From Tolypeutes matacus (Eukaryota; Chordata; Mammalia; Cingulata; Chlamyphoridae), in contig JAKSZT010004976.1 in assembly GCA_026826555.1 (NCBI GenBank), forward strand, positions 9,534,783 to 9,598,782: a DNA stretch of 64,000 nt. Reading direction: 5' to 3'. The position numbers and the translations under genes are program-made. Positions 22,816 to 34,272 of this stretch are shown one piece after another. How positions within the stretch are numbered: the first letter of the stretch is position 1; each line of letters starts with the position of its first letter. The notes under the pieces were generated by a model. It made no database searches, was not told the origin of the DNA, and saw only the letters and a program-made list of their open reading frames with translations.

Positions 22816-25035
22816 GGGTCCCTGTGGGCAGAGGAGAGCAGAAGATATCAACTCTGTGGTCACCCTAGCAGGGTGCCAAGGCCTCCAGGCCTCCAGCTGA
22901 TCCTGGGTTAGAGGGTTCCCTTTTCAGCCCTCTACCTGGTACCCTGAGCAGCCCCCAAGGGAAACTTCAGAGAACAGGGCCAGTAGTGCTGCCCTTGCTC
23001 AGACTTCCCAGATGTCCCTTGCCCTCTAGGGGCTTCAGATCTGGGGGGAATTCTAACAAGGTCTTAAATCTCCCATCCCAACAGAATGACACTGGTCCAG
23101 CATCAGTATTTCAGAAATGGCACCATTTTTTAAGTTAATGGCCTTTTGTTAATTAACTCAGAGATGTTTCCTCTCTAAATTGAAATCTTCCTGTCTAGCC
23201 TGGAAATCCTTTTGCCCTCCTTGTCATAAGCTGGTAGGTTCTTTAACTCTTTTCTATAGAATAGTCCTATAAATGATTATTCACAACAAATTTGTACTAT
23301 TAAGAAAAAGTCATACCCTTTTAAACATAATGTGAGTTTCATAGCACTTCCTTTCTAAAGATATCTGTGTGGCTGTTTTCTTAAGAAAAAGTCACATGTA
23401 TTACTTTTAAAGGAAATTCATAATTTCCAAGCAGATCAGGTTTTTGTGTGTCAATTTCTTAAAGACAGGGGCCCAATAAACAGCACCCAGCTCCCTGTGC
23501 TAAATACAGAACCATATTCCACAAGGAACTCACAGATTTCTGTAAAATGGGGCCAATAATACCCAGGAATATAGCAATACTGCTAGGAATATAGCAAGGA
23601 TTAAAAATGAAAATGTATATAAAGCATTTAGCACATAGTAAATGTTCAAGGTCACCTTGTAGCCAGTAGTTTAGGAACTCCTTGACAATGAATCCAAGCT
23701 ACACCTGTCTCATTTTTAACTCTGTTCAACAGAGAAAGCACAAGGCCATTCAGGGCCTGGAAAAGCCCTCAATCTCCTTGCATACATAAATAAAATAATT
23801 AGGAGAGAAAGGACAGCCGCTCCAAACTTTTTCTTCAAGATTTCCAGATAAAAAGTTTCCAAATCCTCATTGAACAATTTGCATTCTGCTGTTCAGATGT
23901 CCTCCCCACCCCCCGTCCCCCTCTGCTCTCAATTTGTGTGCATATTATTTGCTCTCACAGACAGTACAGGCCCCTCCTGCTACTGCATCAGAGCTGTTAA
24001 CTGGCCAAACACAGGCAAAATTACACAGTATTCTTGCTTGTGGGTGTTTAATATAAGTGGGAAGGGTTTGAAGATCCCTATTATGTGTCTTGAAAGCAGT
24101 CATCTAATGTCGTTCTGCTTCCATACACGCTGACTGAACCATAATTCACAACCATGAAACCAAATAGCTTGTACTTTTTTAAAAATTAAATTTTATTAGA
24201 TTATTTCTGAAGAGCTGTTTTAGCACTAAGGAGAGCAAGCCCATCTTTCCTTGCAGAGCTGCTGGAGTTTACTCCAGTAAGGCCACCGTGGCCTCTTACA
24301 GTCAAGGAGGAGCGAAGGGCAGGTTTGGTGCCCATGGTGACTAGCATCTAGATGCCCATTACTTTCTCAAGAAAGCCATCCTTGGAGAAGATGCGATGGT
24401 ACAGCCAAATCCCTTATCGCACTTCTTTCTTGGAAGCCTTCTTTTCTCCTCTCTGTCTCTGGTGTTCTGCAGTGGTTTGGGTACATATCCATTCCTAAAA
24501 GCATCATGTTGCTTCCAATTAGTCTTCTCTTTGCTCTAACTCCATCAACAGCATCTGCAGAGGTGGCCAGGAACAACGACAAAGTTGTTTTTACATAATT
24601 GCCTGGAGAAGGACAAAGCCTGTGTGTGCATTTTAATGTGGCTCCGAAGCTGAGCTGAGGGGAAAATATGTCCCAGGAAGTGGTTAATAATTTAAACCCT
24701 GACTCAAGCTCAGAACAAACGTGCTATGATCGCAAAGGATGAGCCTTCTGCATGGATGTGATGGGAGCACAGGAGGATGCTAGTGTCCAGGGAAGGTGAT
24801 TTGTGACTCACAGCCAGAAGCTTTCAGCGTGTTGGTTTCGCCCGCTATTATAGATCAGTTTTCCCTCCCATCCCTTTAGATGAACTGAAGGACGCTAAAA
24901 AAGAAAAAGACCTTGGCTTCAGACCAACCCATTCAAAACTAAACTCAAAGAGAAGAGGTTCCTATTGTCACTCATTCCTCATAGATCTGAATCCATTATC
25001 TTTGTTTTTTGGTATCTACAACTTTCAGTTGCCTT
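22816..25035. other. Mostly unique sequence with one MIR-like piece
   Basis: No gene is recognised. A MIR-like stretch lies near 23535-23655 (TGTAAAATGGGGCCAATAATACCCAGG ... AAAGCATTTAGCACATAGTAAATGTTC). The minus strand between 24180 and 24590 has a short open frame followed by an AATAAA motif and looks vaguely like a processed cDNA end, but I could not identify a parent protein. Confidence 0.45.
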
Positions 25036-25039
25036 AATT

Positions 25040-25975
25040 CTTCATTGTTTTATGCCATGATCCCTTTGGCATGCTAAGGGCACCTGTGGACCCTTCTCAG
25101 AATAATGATTTTAAATATTAAAATAATACACATTGGGTTTCTAAAGGAAAAAAAATTATATTGAAATGCCTGTATCAAAATACTGTGAAATAATTGAAAT
25201 AGGCTAAAAGATGCACATCTTTATTTTTCTTTATCTTGTAATTTTGAAACTTTTTTATTTTGAAATAAATTTAGACCTACAGAAATGTTGCAAAAATAGT
25301 CTAGAGCATTTCAATACACGCTTAATCCAGATTACCTAAAGTTAACATCTTAGACAAGTATGTTTATCAAAACTAAGATATAAACACTGATATAATACTC
25401 TTTATCAAACTGTATACTTTACTGGGAATTCTCCACCAGTTGTTCCATTAAAGTCCTTTTCCTGTTTCAGTTCAGGGTCCTGCATTTCATTTAGTTGTCA
25501 CATCTCCATAGTCTTTTATGACCATGACACTTTTGAAGAATACTGGCCAGTTATTTTATAGAATCCCTCAATTTGGGGTTATCTGGTGTTTTCTTATAAT
25601 TAGATCATGATTATGTATATCTGGTAAGAATGCATATTTCTTTATTAATGCATTTAATAACTAGTTAGCCTAATAAATGCGTTAAATAGCTACCCAATAT
25701 ATAACTATCTTAATTTTAAAGGAGTGATGGGTGTAAATATTTTGTGAGCTGCAATGACTGAATTGTGATATGAAAATATCTGTGATTTCCACTGGTGGCA
25801 AAGTCACAGGTACAGCTGATAGTGCTGTGGTTGGGTGCCTACCTTTATAATTGAAAGAAAAACTAAATCTCAGTTAAGAAAGGGAACACTTTTTATCCAT
25901 CCAAGTTCATAGATCCCCTTGAATTCCATATATGAATGCGTTCAAGATCTGAGGGTCCCTGGAAAAGACCCCCAC
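25040..25975 (+). mobile_element. Old hAT-type DNA transposon relic, interrupted by L1-like sequence
   Basis: The left part reads CACCTGTGGACCCTTCTCAGAATAATGATTTTAAATATTAAAATAATACA. The right part reads GTGATTTCCACTGGTGGCAAAGTCACAGGTACAGCTG, CATAGATCCCCTTGAATTCCATA and GTTCAAGATCTGAGGGTCCC. The right part aligns by eye with the end of the better preserved hAT element at 62231-62603 (TTTATTGCATACATTCATAAGTGAAAGAAATGCTAGATTTCA and CATGGACCCCCTGAAATC). Between them, about 25238-25625, lies an L1-like stretch. The terminal repeats are too decayed to define ends. Confidence 0.45.
25238..25625. repeat. Ancient L1-derived fragment
   Basis: TTTTTTATTTTGAAATAAATTTAGACCTACAGAAATGTTGCAAAAATAGT and CCACCAGTTGTTCCATTAAAGTCC are characteristic of an old mammalian L1 UTR-type sequence. 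It splits the hAT relic at 25040-25975. Orientation and subfamily are not certain. Confidence 0.5.
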
Positions 25976-26282
25976 TACTGATAATTACAGATGACTGAGA
26001 AGAATAACCCTATGTTAAAAGTTGTTACCACAGTTCACCTCCTCATTTTTCCCTAAAGACATTGGAAGAAATGACCTCAGCTGAACAGACGATCTTTCAT
26101 GAAATTCCTCCAAATTATCCAAGTGTAAATCCACCACAGATCTAGCAACTACAGGCCGCCTCACTGCCTCTAATGCATGAAATCTTCTGGTCCTTGACGC
26201 AAGTTTTGCAGCAGGCAAGGGAACCAGTAACTGACCTGATGTTTGACTCCTGACATGGAATATCCTTTTTTGTGTGTATATA

Positions 26283-26928
26283 CAGTCAACTGTCATAATT
26301 CACAGTAGTTATATTTTATAAAATCTCTGTAAACACTGAATTAGCAAATACTGAACCGTTGCTCCTAGGGGAAATACAGGGCTAGGTTCCTGTGAGCCTC
26401 TGGTTACAACTTTTTTGTCAATCAATCAATAACTGTGTTTGATGTGTGTTTCTGTTTAAAGACACCTTAATTACTATGTATTGTTGATTCATTAACATTG
26501 AGCCCATGGCCAACAGCACTATAACTCTTGCCTTAACAAAGCTTATCTAACACATATGTTTTCTCCACAAGGCACATGGCAGTCATTTTGTGTTTAGGAG
26601 CAATAGACAGCACTACAGCACTTCAGCACTACACTAGGGGCCCATTTTAAACAACAAAGTCACCAACAAAAAGCATAAAAATATGAAAAACAAGGCACTA
26701 AATAATACCATGAGAAGGACATATGTTTACAGTATGAGAGTTGAAACAAGAAGGCAAAGAGCCACCTTGTTCAGTCTCAGCTGGGAGCATATGCGTTGGA
26801 AGACAAGACAGCATGTGTCCACGAATGACCGTGAAAGTACCATGAGTATTGATTTTGGGGTTACAAATATTTTAGCAAGAAGACAGATTGACCAATACAG
26901 AATCTGTAATTAATGATAATTTACTATG
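26283..26928 (+). mobile_element. Tigger-like (Tc1/mariner) non-autonomous DNA transposon
   Basis: Imperfect terminal inverted repeats of about 23 bp bound it. The left end is CAGTCAACTGTCATAATTCACAG, and the right end complements to a matching CATAGTAAATTATCATTAATTACAG. TA dinucleotides flank both ends, as Tc1/mariner elements require. The interior wording (TGAATTAGCAAATACTGAACC, CTAGGGGAAATACAGGGCTAGG, TGTTGATTCATTAACATTGA) matches a Tigger-related non-autonomous family as I remember it. No transposase ORF is present. Confidence 0.7.
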
Positions 26929-27234
26929 TATATTGTTTTCTTCATACTAGAGCTCACATTTACAAATACAGCTTCCATATGTTTCCATCTTCATGACTTT
27001 CTTATCTATTTGGCCAGTAAGCTATTAAACAATGGTTTTCTGATCAAGTATTGGTTGTCCAGCATCAGTACTGGAGTTCTGCAGTTACTAAGGTGTGGAA
27101 GGCTGGCCTTGGAGGCAGTGAGGCCTCCACCCAAGTCTGGGCTGAAGTGGAACCATCAACAGTTAGTGAATACTTCATAAATGGCTTCATCATCCCTGTG
27201 CTAAGACAGTCACACGTCTACCAGATGAGGTAGG

Positions 27235-27375
27235 AATCTTATTTTATAGATGAGGAAATGGAGCCACAGAGAACATAAATAACTTGCCCAATTTCATAGT
27301 AAATGACTCAGCCCAAATTCACTTTTAAGTCTGATTCCAGAGGTCAAAATCTTAACTCCTACACTATTCTGTGAT
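27235..27375 (-). repeat. MIR SINE fragment
   Basis: TTTTATAGATGAGGAAATGGAGCCACAGAGAACATAAATAACTTGCCCAA is the strongly conserved MIR core in one orientation, followed by degenerate tRNA-related sequence. The element is ancient. Confidence 0.85.
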
Positions 27376-27944
27376 GGATGGCTTTACATGTGCTACCTGG
27401 GGTTTTACTTGTACCAAACATACCTGGTAGGATGGTTTAATAAGGAGACATTTTGTTTCTCAAAGGCCCTGCCTCTGTGGGATATGGTCAAGGACTTAGT
27501 CAAAGGGCAGGGCCCTGGAGTTGTGGCAGAAGAATAAACGAAGACATTAGGTGTAGGCAGTTCTATCAGCCAAATCTCTCAGGTACAAGGTTTAGGCAAG
27601 AGGGTCAGACAGGTATGCAAGGCCTACGCAAGGATGAAGGTCTGGAGTTGTGAGGACAGCCTGAATTAAACAGAGGGAAAAAAAGACTAAATTCTAATGC
27701 AAACCTCCATTCCTCATCATTTTTTTTTTTCCTGCTGGGTAGGGGCCTCACTGGCTCCCAGGTGTGTGTCTAGAGCTCTGAGACATCTCAGAGAGTGGAA
27801 GGTGTAACTTGCTCCTTGTTGAGCCTGGGACAGAGTTTCCCACAGTAGGGCAGGGACCTCTTTCTACTCACCACAGGAAATGTGCAGAATTTTCAAAGTG
27901 AGTGTTCTTTAACAAAGAAACTTCCATTTAAAAACAATAGGGGG

Positions 27945-28026
27945 GGGGGTCGGATGTGGCTCAACTGGTTGGGCGTCTGTCTCCCATATGGAGGGACCCG
28001 GGTTCGATCCCCGGGACCTCCCGGTA

Positions 28027-28057
<31 letters not shown>

Positions 28058-28073
28058 CAAAACAAAACAAAAC
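27945..28073 (+). mobile_element. Monomeric tRNA-derived SINE with (AAAAC)n tail
   Basis: It reads GTCGGATGTGGCTCAACTGGTTGGGCGTC (box A TGGCTCAACTGG) and CCGGGTTCGATCCCCGGG (box B GGTTCGATCCC, a near-perfect Pol III match). The tail is about ten AAAAC units (28027-28073). Target-site duplications AAAACAATAGGGG lie at 27931-27943 and 28074-28086. The clean box B and long pure tail suggest it is among the youngest insertions here. It is a SINE and not a tRNA gene: the acceptor and anticodon stems do not form a tRNA, and it ends in a retroposon tail. Confidence 0.92.
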
Positions 28074-28098
28074 AAAACAATAGGGGCCAACACACACA

Positions 28099-28119
28099 TT
28101 GTGTGTGTGTGTGTGTGCA
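28099..28119 (+). repeat. (TG)n microsatellite
   Basis: About nine to ten TG units follow the SINE tail. No function is implied. Confidence 0.9.
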
Positions 28120-28139
28120 CGTTTGTAAGAGAGGAGACA

Positions 28140-28715
28140 TAGTGATTTTCTATTGTTGTATAATAAATTACCACAAACTCAGTGGATTAAAGCAACACCC
28201 ATCTATTATCTCCCAGTTTTCATGGGTAGCGTTCAGGCATGGCTTAGCTGGGTCCTCTGTTCAGGTCTCATGGGGCAAATCAAGGTATCAGTCACAGCTG
28301 CAGTCTTATCTGGAGCTTGGGGTTCTCCTTCACGCTCCTTCAGGTTGTCGGAAGAATTCATTTCCTTGAAGCTGTGAAACTCATGGTACTTTTTATCTTC
28401 TCTGAGACCAGCAAAAGTGCATCTCTCTAAGTTCATCTGTGTCTAACCTCTAAACCTGCTTTTATAAGCCCACCTGATTAGGTCAGGCCCACCCAGGACA
28501 ATCTGCCTTTTGATTAAACCAAAGCCAACTGATTAAGGGCCTTAATTACATCTTCAAAGTTTCTTCACCTTTGCCATATAATGTAACCCACTTACAGGAA
28601 TGATAGTCCATCATATTTACATGTCTTGTCCATACTTAAGGGGAATGGACTATATAGGGTATGTATACAAGGAAGCTAGAGTCTTTGGGATCAACTTAGT
28701 ATTCTGCCTACCACA
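28140..28715 (-). mobile_element. MLT1-type LTR
   Basis: On the minus strand it starts TGTGGTAGGCAGAATACTAAG and has GATGTAATTAAGGCCCTTAATCAG and CCTGGGTGGGCCTGACCTAATCAGGTGGGC. It then shows CTTTAATCCACTGAGTTTGTGGTAATTTATTATACAACAATAG. These landmarks and their order match MLT1-class MaLR LTRs. The ends are reasonably clear. No internal retroviral sequence is attached. Confidence 0.85.
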
Positions 28716-30599
28716 GAAGAAGAACTCAAAATTACCCCAAATCCTAGTTTTAAAGTACCTAATGTTGAGAATTGATGAGTTTCAAAGGCTATATTTAAAT
28801 GCAATTAACATCTGGTACATAAAATTCTCACTTGATGTTGTGATATCTGCTACAGGGCACAGCATAACAGGAATTTTGTTGCCCCCTCCAACAAGAGCCC
28901 AAACACTCATGGCTAATGACAATTGTGAGTATTTTTTCCTACTTCCCCATAATCGTGCTATAGGGGAAGGCGGAAGTAGAATTTGGTAAATGCATCAGAA
29001 GAACCCTACATGTTAATTCTGACCCACAGAAAACTGGAAGGACTTTGTCAAAACAATAGGCTGATCTTTCTGTTGAAACTAGAAGAGTAGCTATAATTCC
29101 CATATTACAGATGAGACAAATGAAATCCATTGGGGTGTCAAATAACGTTCTCATTGTTGATGATTGTTAACTGACCACAAAAGCATATAGGTCTGACCCT
29201 GTAATGCTTTGTTCATATTTCTCTCTTTATTGATACTTCCACTTTCCTACTAATAGTATTTTCTTAATTGAAAGAAAATTGCTCTAATTTAGATAATTAA
29301 CCCAATTAATTAGTAACTAACTTTTCAAAGGAGTTGATTTCATTTGCTTTAGAGTATCAGGTAAGGTTACAGGTCCTGGCATTCTGGCCTTGGTCAACAT
29401 AACATGTACTGGAGCAAAAACTAAGGGAAAATGAGACTAGATTTTTAAGAAATTGTATGTCTTTAATTGGAGGTATGCGTAAAAACTCACAAAGAAAAGG
29501 GAAAGTTTGTAAATGGCAGTGATAGAGACCTCAGAAAGGGTCTTATAAAAATTTCAGTGAGTGGTTTTCCCTTCTAGGATGAATTTGGGATATTGCCACT
29601 CAGCTGTAAAAATGCATTCTTTATTTGGATTACAGCAAAGCACCCAGAGCCAGAGCACACTAGAATTGAATTGCTTTTTCAGCATGAAGGTCATCCATGC
29701 CTAATCATTCTCTAACTGGCATCTCTGTGCAAAGTTCTATTGTGACCCAAGTTCCTGTTTTTGAGGGCTTTGCTGGAGCCAAGGAGATGTGTTTTCAGGG
29801 AAAACAAAGCCAGCTTGTTATAGCCAGTCTTTTGCATTGACAGTCACAGTAAAAATCACAGCCCCATTAAGGCCCATTTGTAGGTGGAAGAGAAAGGGTT
29901 GAGGGAAAAGCCACTTTGGTCATGTCTCTTCCCAGGATCTAGACCTTGAAGTGTCCTCCGTCCTGACATTGACATCAGGGTGTATTGCACGCCCCTGTTG
30001 GGGTCTCCATTTGGGGCACAGTCAGCTTCCAAAGGGAACAAGTCTCCTCCATCCAGCGTCCTCCATGCTGCATGCCACCAGATCACATTTCTTCATTGTC
30101 AATCATGTTCATTTGTTACATCCAGGTCAAATGTAGGCTTCCATAGCAGCAGTGATAATACATACAGAAGATCTGGTTTATTAATAACTTTATCATCAAT
30201 ATAATCTATTCTTGAAATCCCAGGAAAATTTAGATTCAATACCTAAGGAAATTTATCAACCTGTTAACAGAGGTTATCCCTGAATGATTTCTTTTTGTGC
30301 TTATCTGTATTTTTTCAAATTTTGTACCCTGAGGATTTATTACCTTTTTCATTAGAAAAAAATTAAGTTGTCAGGCAGTAATATAAAAAAGCATCAAATA
30401 TAATATGCTTGACTCCCCCCAGTTTTTTAGGAAATACACATTCAAGTCAAAATGGTGGCATAGGCAAAGCAAATATAATTCTTTTATGACTCTCTTTGTC
30501 ACAAAAGTTGTACCATGTACCTTCAGAACAGAGTACAGCATACTATTTAATGTAGTGATTAATGGTTTATGTATCACTGTTATTTTATTAATAAAAAAC
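28716..30599. other. Unique sequence, no gene recognised
   Basis: I see no named repeat, exon or regulatory signature. Open frames are short and lack domain signals. Two overlapping open frames on the plus strand near 29951-30204 are mirrored on the minus strand, which is typical of chance. Confidence 0.5.
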
Positions 30600-31172
30600 G
30601 TGTTTGGTATATGACCTTGCAATTGCACTCCTAGGTATATACCCGAATGAAATGAAAACAGACACTCAAGCACCAATGCTCATTGCAGCATTATTCACAA
30701 TAGCCAAAAGGTAGAAATAATCCAAATGTCCATCAATAGATAAACGGATAAACAAAATGTGGTACATCCATTTAATGGAATACTATTCAGCCATGGAAAA
30801 GAATGAAGTTCTGATGCATGCTACAACACAGATGAACCATGAAGACATCATTTTGAGTGAAATAAGTCAGACACAAAAGAACAAATTTGTATGATTCCAC
30901 TACATGAAATATCTAGAATAGGCAAATTCATAGAGACATAAAATAGATTAGAGGTTACCAGGGCTGTGGGGAGGGGGAATGGGAAGTTATTGCTTAAAGG
31001 GTATAGAGCTTCTGTTTGTTTGGGGTGGTGGGAAAGTTTTGGAAATAGCGGTGATGGTTCCATAACATTGTGAATATAATTAATGCCACAGACCTGTACA
31101 TTTAAAGTGATTTACATGGCAAATTTTATGTCATATATTTTACAATGAAATTAAAAACCAAAAAAATTGTGT
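30600..31172 (+). mobile_element. L1 3' end (ORF2 C-terminus and 3' UTR)
   Basis: GGTATATACCCGAATGAAATGAAAACAGACACTCAAGCACC, GCAGCATTATTCACAATAGCC, AATGGAATACTATTCAGCC and GAGTGAAATAAGTCAGACACAAAAG encode the last part of L1 ORF2. A 3' UTR with GGGAGGGGGAATGGGAAGTTATTG and AATGCCACAGACCTGTACATTTAAAGTG follows, ending ATTAAAAACC. This is the style of an older L1 (L1MB/L1MC era). It is 5' truncated and inactive. Confidence 0.88.
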
Positions 31173-31880
31173 TTGAGTCTTGTACTCAGTTAACATTCTA
31201 GGCCCCTGAGGGGGGGTGGAATTCAGAAAATCTTGCCCTCCTTTTGTTAATTTTTAAATAAACCAGTTGTCACAGGAGAAGGATAAAATTTTGGGACTAT
31301 TTGTTTATTATTAGATTACCTTCTTGCAACAAGCATGAAATGATGCCAGAGAAGTAACGTCAAGCCCTTAGAAGCAATCAGTTCCAAAGTACCTTCCAAG
31401 GCAGCTGGTGGACTCCAGCACACTAGTGTTAGGGACCCCTCCACGTACTGCCAACGTTTTTTTCATGGTTACAGTTATGCCTATCGGTGGAATGCTGAGC
31501 TGAATAAATTTGGTTTTAGGTAAGTGGTATAACTTAAAGGGTAACATCAATCCTGCTCTAGAGATAACTCATGTTTTCACTAAAATACTACAACATCACA
31601 GAATTTGCTTTCGAGTATAGGCGAGAGACTTCTGTGACAATAAACAGTTCTACTCAAACAGTGCTGGAAGGACTGTGAAGAGAATCATAAACTGTGTATA
31701 CTTTTCATAGAGCTTTGGGGGTATTATTATGCCACAATGATTATAGTGTAATTATTATTGATGTGTTTAAAGCTGTCTGGGGTCTTTTAATCTCTTCTAG
31801 GGCCACCCAAAATTCTAATATTAAAAGTTTTCCATGAATACACAATTCCACGTGCACACTCAGATATACACACAGAGCTT
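31173..31880. other. Unique sequence, no gene recognised
   Basis: I could not identify a repeat or exon in this stretch. It precedes a SINE target-site duplication. Confidence 0.5.
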
Positions 31881-31897
31881 AAAAAAACCACTGTACT

Positions 31898-32069
31898 GGG
31901 AAGCGGCTGTGACTCAATCAGTAGGGCTCCCGTTTACCATATGGGAGGTCCCGGGTTCCCGGGGCCTCCTGGTGAGGGCAAGCCTGCCCGCACGGCGTGG
32001 TTAGCTGACGCAGTGAGCACAAGCAGCAAGGGGGGGATAAATGAATAAATAAATAAAATCTTTAAAAAC
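31898..32069 (+). mobile_element. DAS-type SINE with a short deletion in box B
   Basis: It starts GGGAAGCGGCTGTGACTCAATCAG and ends AAATAAAATCTTTAAAAAC. Target-site duplications AAAAAAACCACTGTACT (17 bp, identical) lie at 31881-31897 and 32070-32086. Relative to the other copies, seven bases are missing around box B: CCCGGGTTCCCGGGGCC here, against CCCGGGTTCAGTTCCCGGGG elsewhere. The identical duplications imply a fairly recent insertion. Confidence 0.95.
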
Positions 32070-32355
32070 AAAAAAACCACTGTACTATAAAAATCTCTCT
32101 TCAGCATCCCCTGAAAGCAGTTTTCCAGCCGACATTTAACTTCTTCCATTGAGCGAAAGCTCATTGTCTTATTTGAAAACACTTTCCACTTTGGAAAAAT
32201 GCTAATTTTAAACTATTTTTGTGAAAGTCCACCTCCAAGCAATATCTGCACACTTATACTAGTTCTGTTATTTAAAGAGCAAAGCTGTGTTTTCCCCAAG
32301 ACCTCTCTACTCACTAAAACATGAACATTTGCCTTAGCAAATGGGATTATTTTAA

Positions 32356-32458
32356 GATTTATTTATTTACTTTATCCATTTTAAACGCTCTCCCTTCCCC
32401 ATTTGCTGTTTTGTGTCCATTCGCTGGGCAATTCTCTGTGTCTGTTTCCTGCCATCTC
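32356..32458 (-). mobile_element. 5'-truncated SINE tail fragment
   Basis: On the minus strand it reads GAGATGGCAGGAAACAGACACAGAG, GCGAATGGACACAAAACAGC, and ends AAGTAAATAAATAAATCTTAA. Target-site duplications AAATG(G/A)GATTATTTTAA at 32339-32355 and 32459-32475 differ by one base. The RY-rich body resembles that of the dimeric SINE at 3951-4303 (GAACAGACACAGTGGG). Confidence 0.85.
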
Positions 32459-32790
32459 AAATGAGATTATTTTAAAATGTTTTATCTAAGAATCACTTAC
32501 AGAAAGTTCACTTTGCAAAAGAAGTCACACTGGAATTCCTTTAAATCTAAGCTCTGCCTTCATATTTCAAGTATTTCTTGTTTGACCCTATAAAATTCAT
32601 CTACATCTAGAAATATAGCTAGGGTGCCAGTGTGATTGAGCTATGCTTCTACTGGTACTGGTTGTCTGCCTGGGTGTGCGGGAAGTTTTTCTAGGTGATA
32701 CTGAACATCCCTGTCTGTGATATGACATTAATACCTTTTAAAAGCCCATATTTAGGACTGATGATCAGGGTAGAAATCTTACTCTGTTCT

Positions 32791-32792
<2 letters not shown>

Positions 32793-32824
<32 letters not shown>
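32793..32824 (+). repeat. (TG)n microsatellite
   Basis: About 15 uninterrupted GT units. The open frame crossing it codes for a run of alternating Val and Cys and is not a gene. Confidence 0.95.
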
Positions 32825-32826
<2 letters not shown>

Positions 32827-32974
32827 CAAAACACTTTTAATATACAGTGGCCAGAGATAATCAGAAAGAAATTACCCTAAAAATCAAGAGATGAAATTTC
32901 TGTCCCTGAATGAGGGGAGAATGGTAATCAAATGTTTTATTGCACTCCCCTCCCCCAACCCAGCAGACAATGAT

Positions 32975-33115
32975 GATGGCATTTTCCTAAAATTCAGTGA
33001 ACAAATGTCTTGATGATTGCTGAAGCTGGATAATGGGGAAACGTGATTTTACTTTCCTACTTTTGTATGGACCTTGAAATTTCTCATAATAAAAAAGTTT
33101 TTTATTTATTTTTTT
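32975..33115 (+). repeat. L1 3' UTR fragment
   Basis: TGATTGCTGAAGCTGGATAATGGGG...TTTACTTTCCTACTTTTGTATGG...GAAATTTCTCATAATAAAAAAGTTTTTT is the familiar end of an old mammalian L1 3' UTR. Confidence 0.7.
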
Positions 33116-33712
33116 GAATGGAGAACTCTACATCCGAAAACTTCGGTCTAAAAAAGAGAAAAACAAATGCTCAGCCTTCTTCACTGTCATCAGTCTGTTG
33201 GAGTTTTCTTCTTAAAATGTGAATTTTATGAGGCAAAGGGAACTAGCACAGAGAGCTGAAGGGTGGAGTGATGAGATGCTAATACTCTAAAACAGGTTTT
33301 GGTTGACGTTGGTGTCAGTGGAGTCATGCATGAGGCAAAGTAAGAAGAAAATCAAGCAGGAGGAGAGCACATGAAGAATATTCAGTTTGAGATCAAAGAG
33401 ACATAGCTAGAGAGAAATCTGCTTCTAGGGAGTTACTGGAGAAAAAATGTCATAGGCAAGTGTCAAAAGGATATACCGGGGTTGGAAATGAATGTTGAGT
33501 GTGGTTGTGGGAACAAGGAGTGGTTGGGCAGAAGCAGGGATGAAGAGGCTAAATGGCGTTTCTCAAACTACCTGTAGTGACACACAATCCCAATGATCTC
33601 GTGTAGCAGGCAACACGAGCCACATGCGAATCACCACAGGAGGTCTACTCCTGAACTGGTATAGACCCTGTTCAATAAGATGATCTTCTGAGCATACTCC
33701 TGGATATCCTGG
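33116..33712. other. Unique sequence, no gene recognised
   Basis: Purine-rich sequence with no repeat or exon I can name. Confidence 0.45.
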
Positions 33713-34272
33713 TGTTGTGGTTAGTTTCCATAGATGATCCTGATGAACAACACCTTTTGGTAGTCATACCCTAAAACTTCCCGCCCCTTGCCTCTGGCCT
33801 GGACCTGTGTTTCATTTTGACTTATAGAGATAGTGAAGTGACACTGTGCGATTTCTGAGGCTAGGTCATAAGAAGTCTTGCAGTTTCCACCTGGGATCGT
33901 GGTACATGAGCTCTGGGGAAGACAGTCACCAGATAAGAAGTCCAACTATTCTAAAGACTACCATGCTGAAAGGAAGCTCAAGCTAACCACATGTAGAGGC
34001 TGCACAGAGAGAGACACCCACCCAGCCTTCAGTTGTTCCAGCCATCCCATATGAGGTGCCAGACACATGAATGAGGACATCATCTTGGACAGAAAGCCCA
34101 GTTGAGCCTTTAATTAACCCCAGCTCCATCTGACAGCAAACGCTTGAGAGATCCCAAGTGAGAAATGCCCAGCTGATCCCAGTCAACCCCCAAAACCATG
34201 AAAGATGCTAATAAATTTGTGTTTTAGACCATTAGGTTTAAGGGTGCTTTGTTACAAAGCAATAGGTAAACA
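33713..34272 (+). mobile_element. MLT1-type LTR
   Basis: Ordered landmarks are GTCATAAGAAGTCTTGCAGTTTCC, GATAAGAAGTCCAACTATTC, ACCATGCTGAAAGGAAGC, CACATGTAGAGGC, AGTTGTTCCAGCCATCCCATATGAGG, CCAGTTGAGCC, and TGTGTTTTAGACCATTAGGTTT followed by TTACAAAGCAATAGGTAAAC. These are hallmarks of MLT1-class LTRs. It is diverged, with no internal retroviral sequence. Confidence 0.85.

Noticed and set aside
24180..24600. Processed pseudogene on the minus strand (short frame followed by AATAAA and a short A run)
   Set aside because: No parent protein could be recognised, no target-site duplication was found, and the A run is only six bases. It was left as unique sequence.
27945..28026. tRNA gene (also at 2171, 3951, 13602, 31898, 35015, 47091, 51518)
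   Set aside because: Box A and box B are present, but each unit continues into a SINE body with an A-rich tail and target-site duplications. No acceptor-stem pairing or mature tRNA length is seen.
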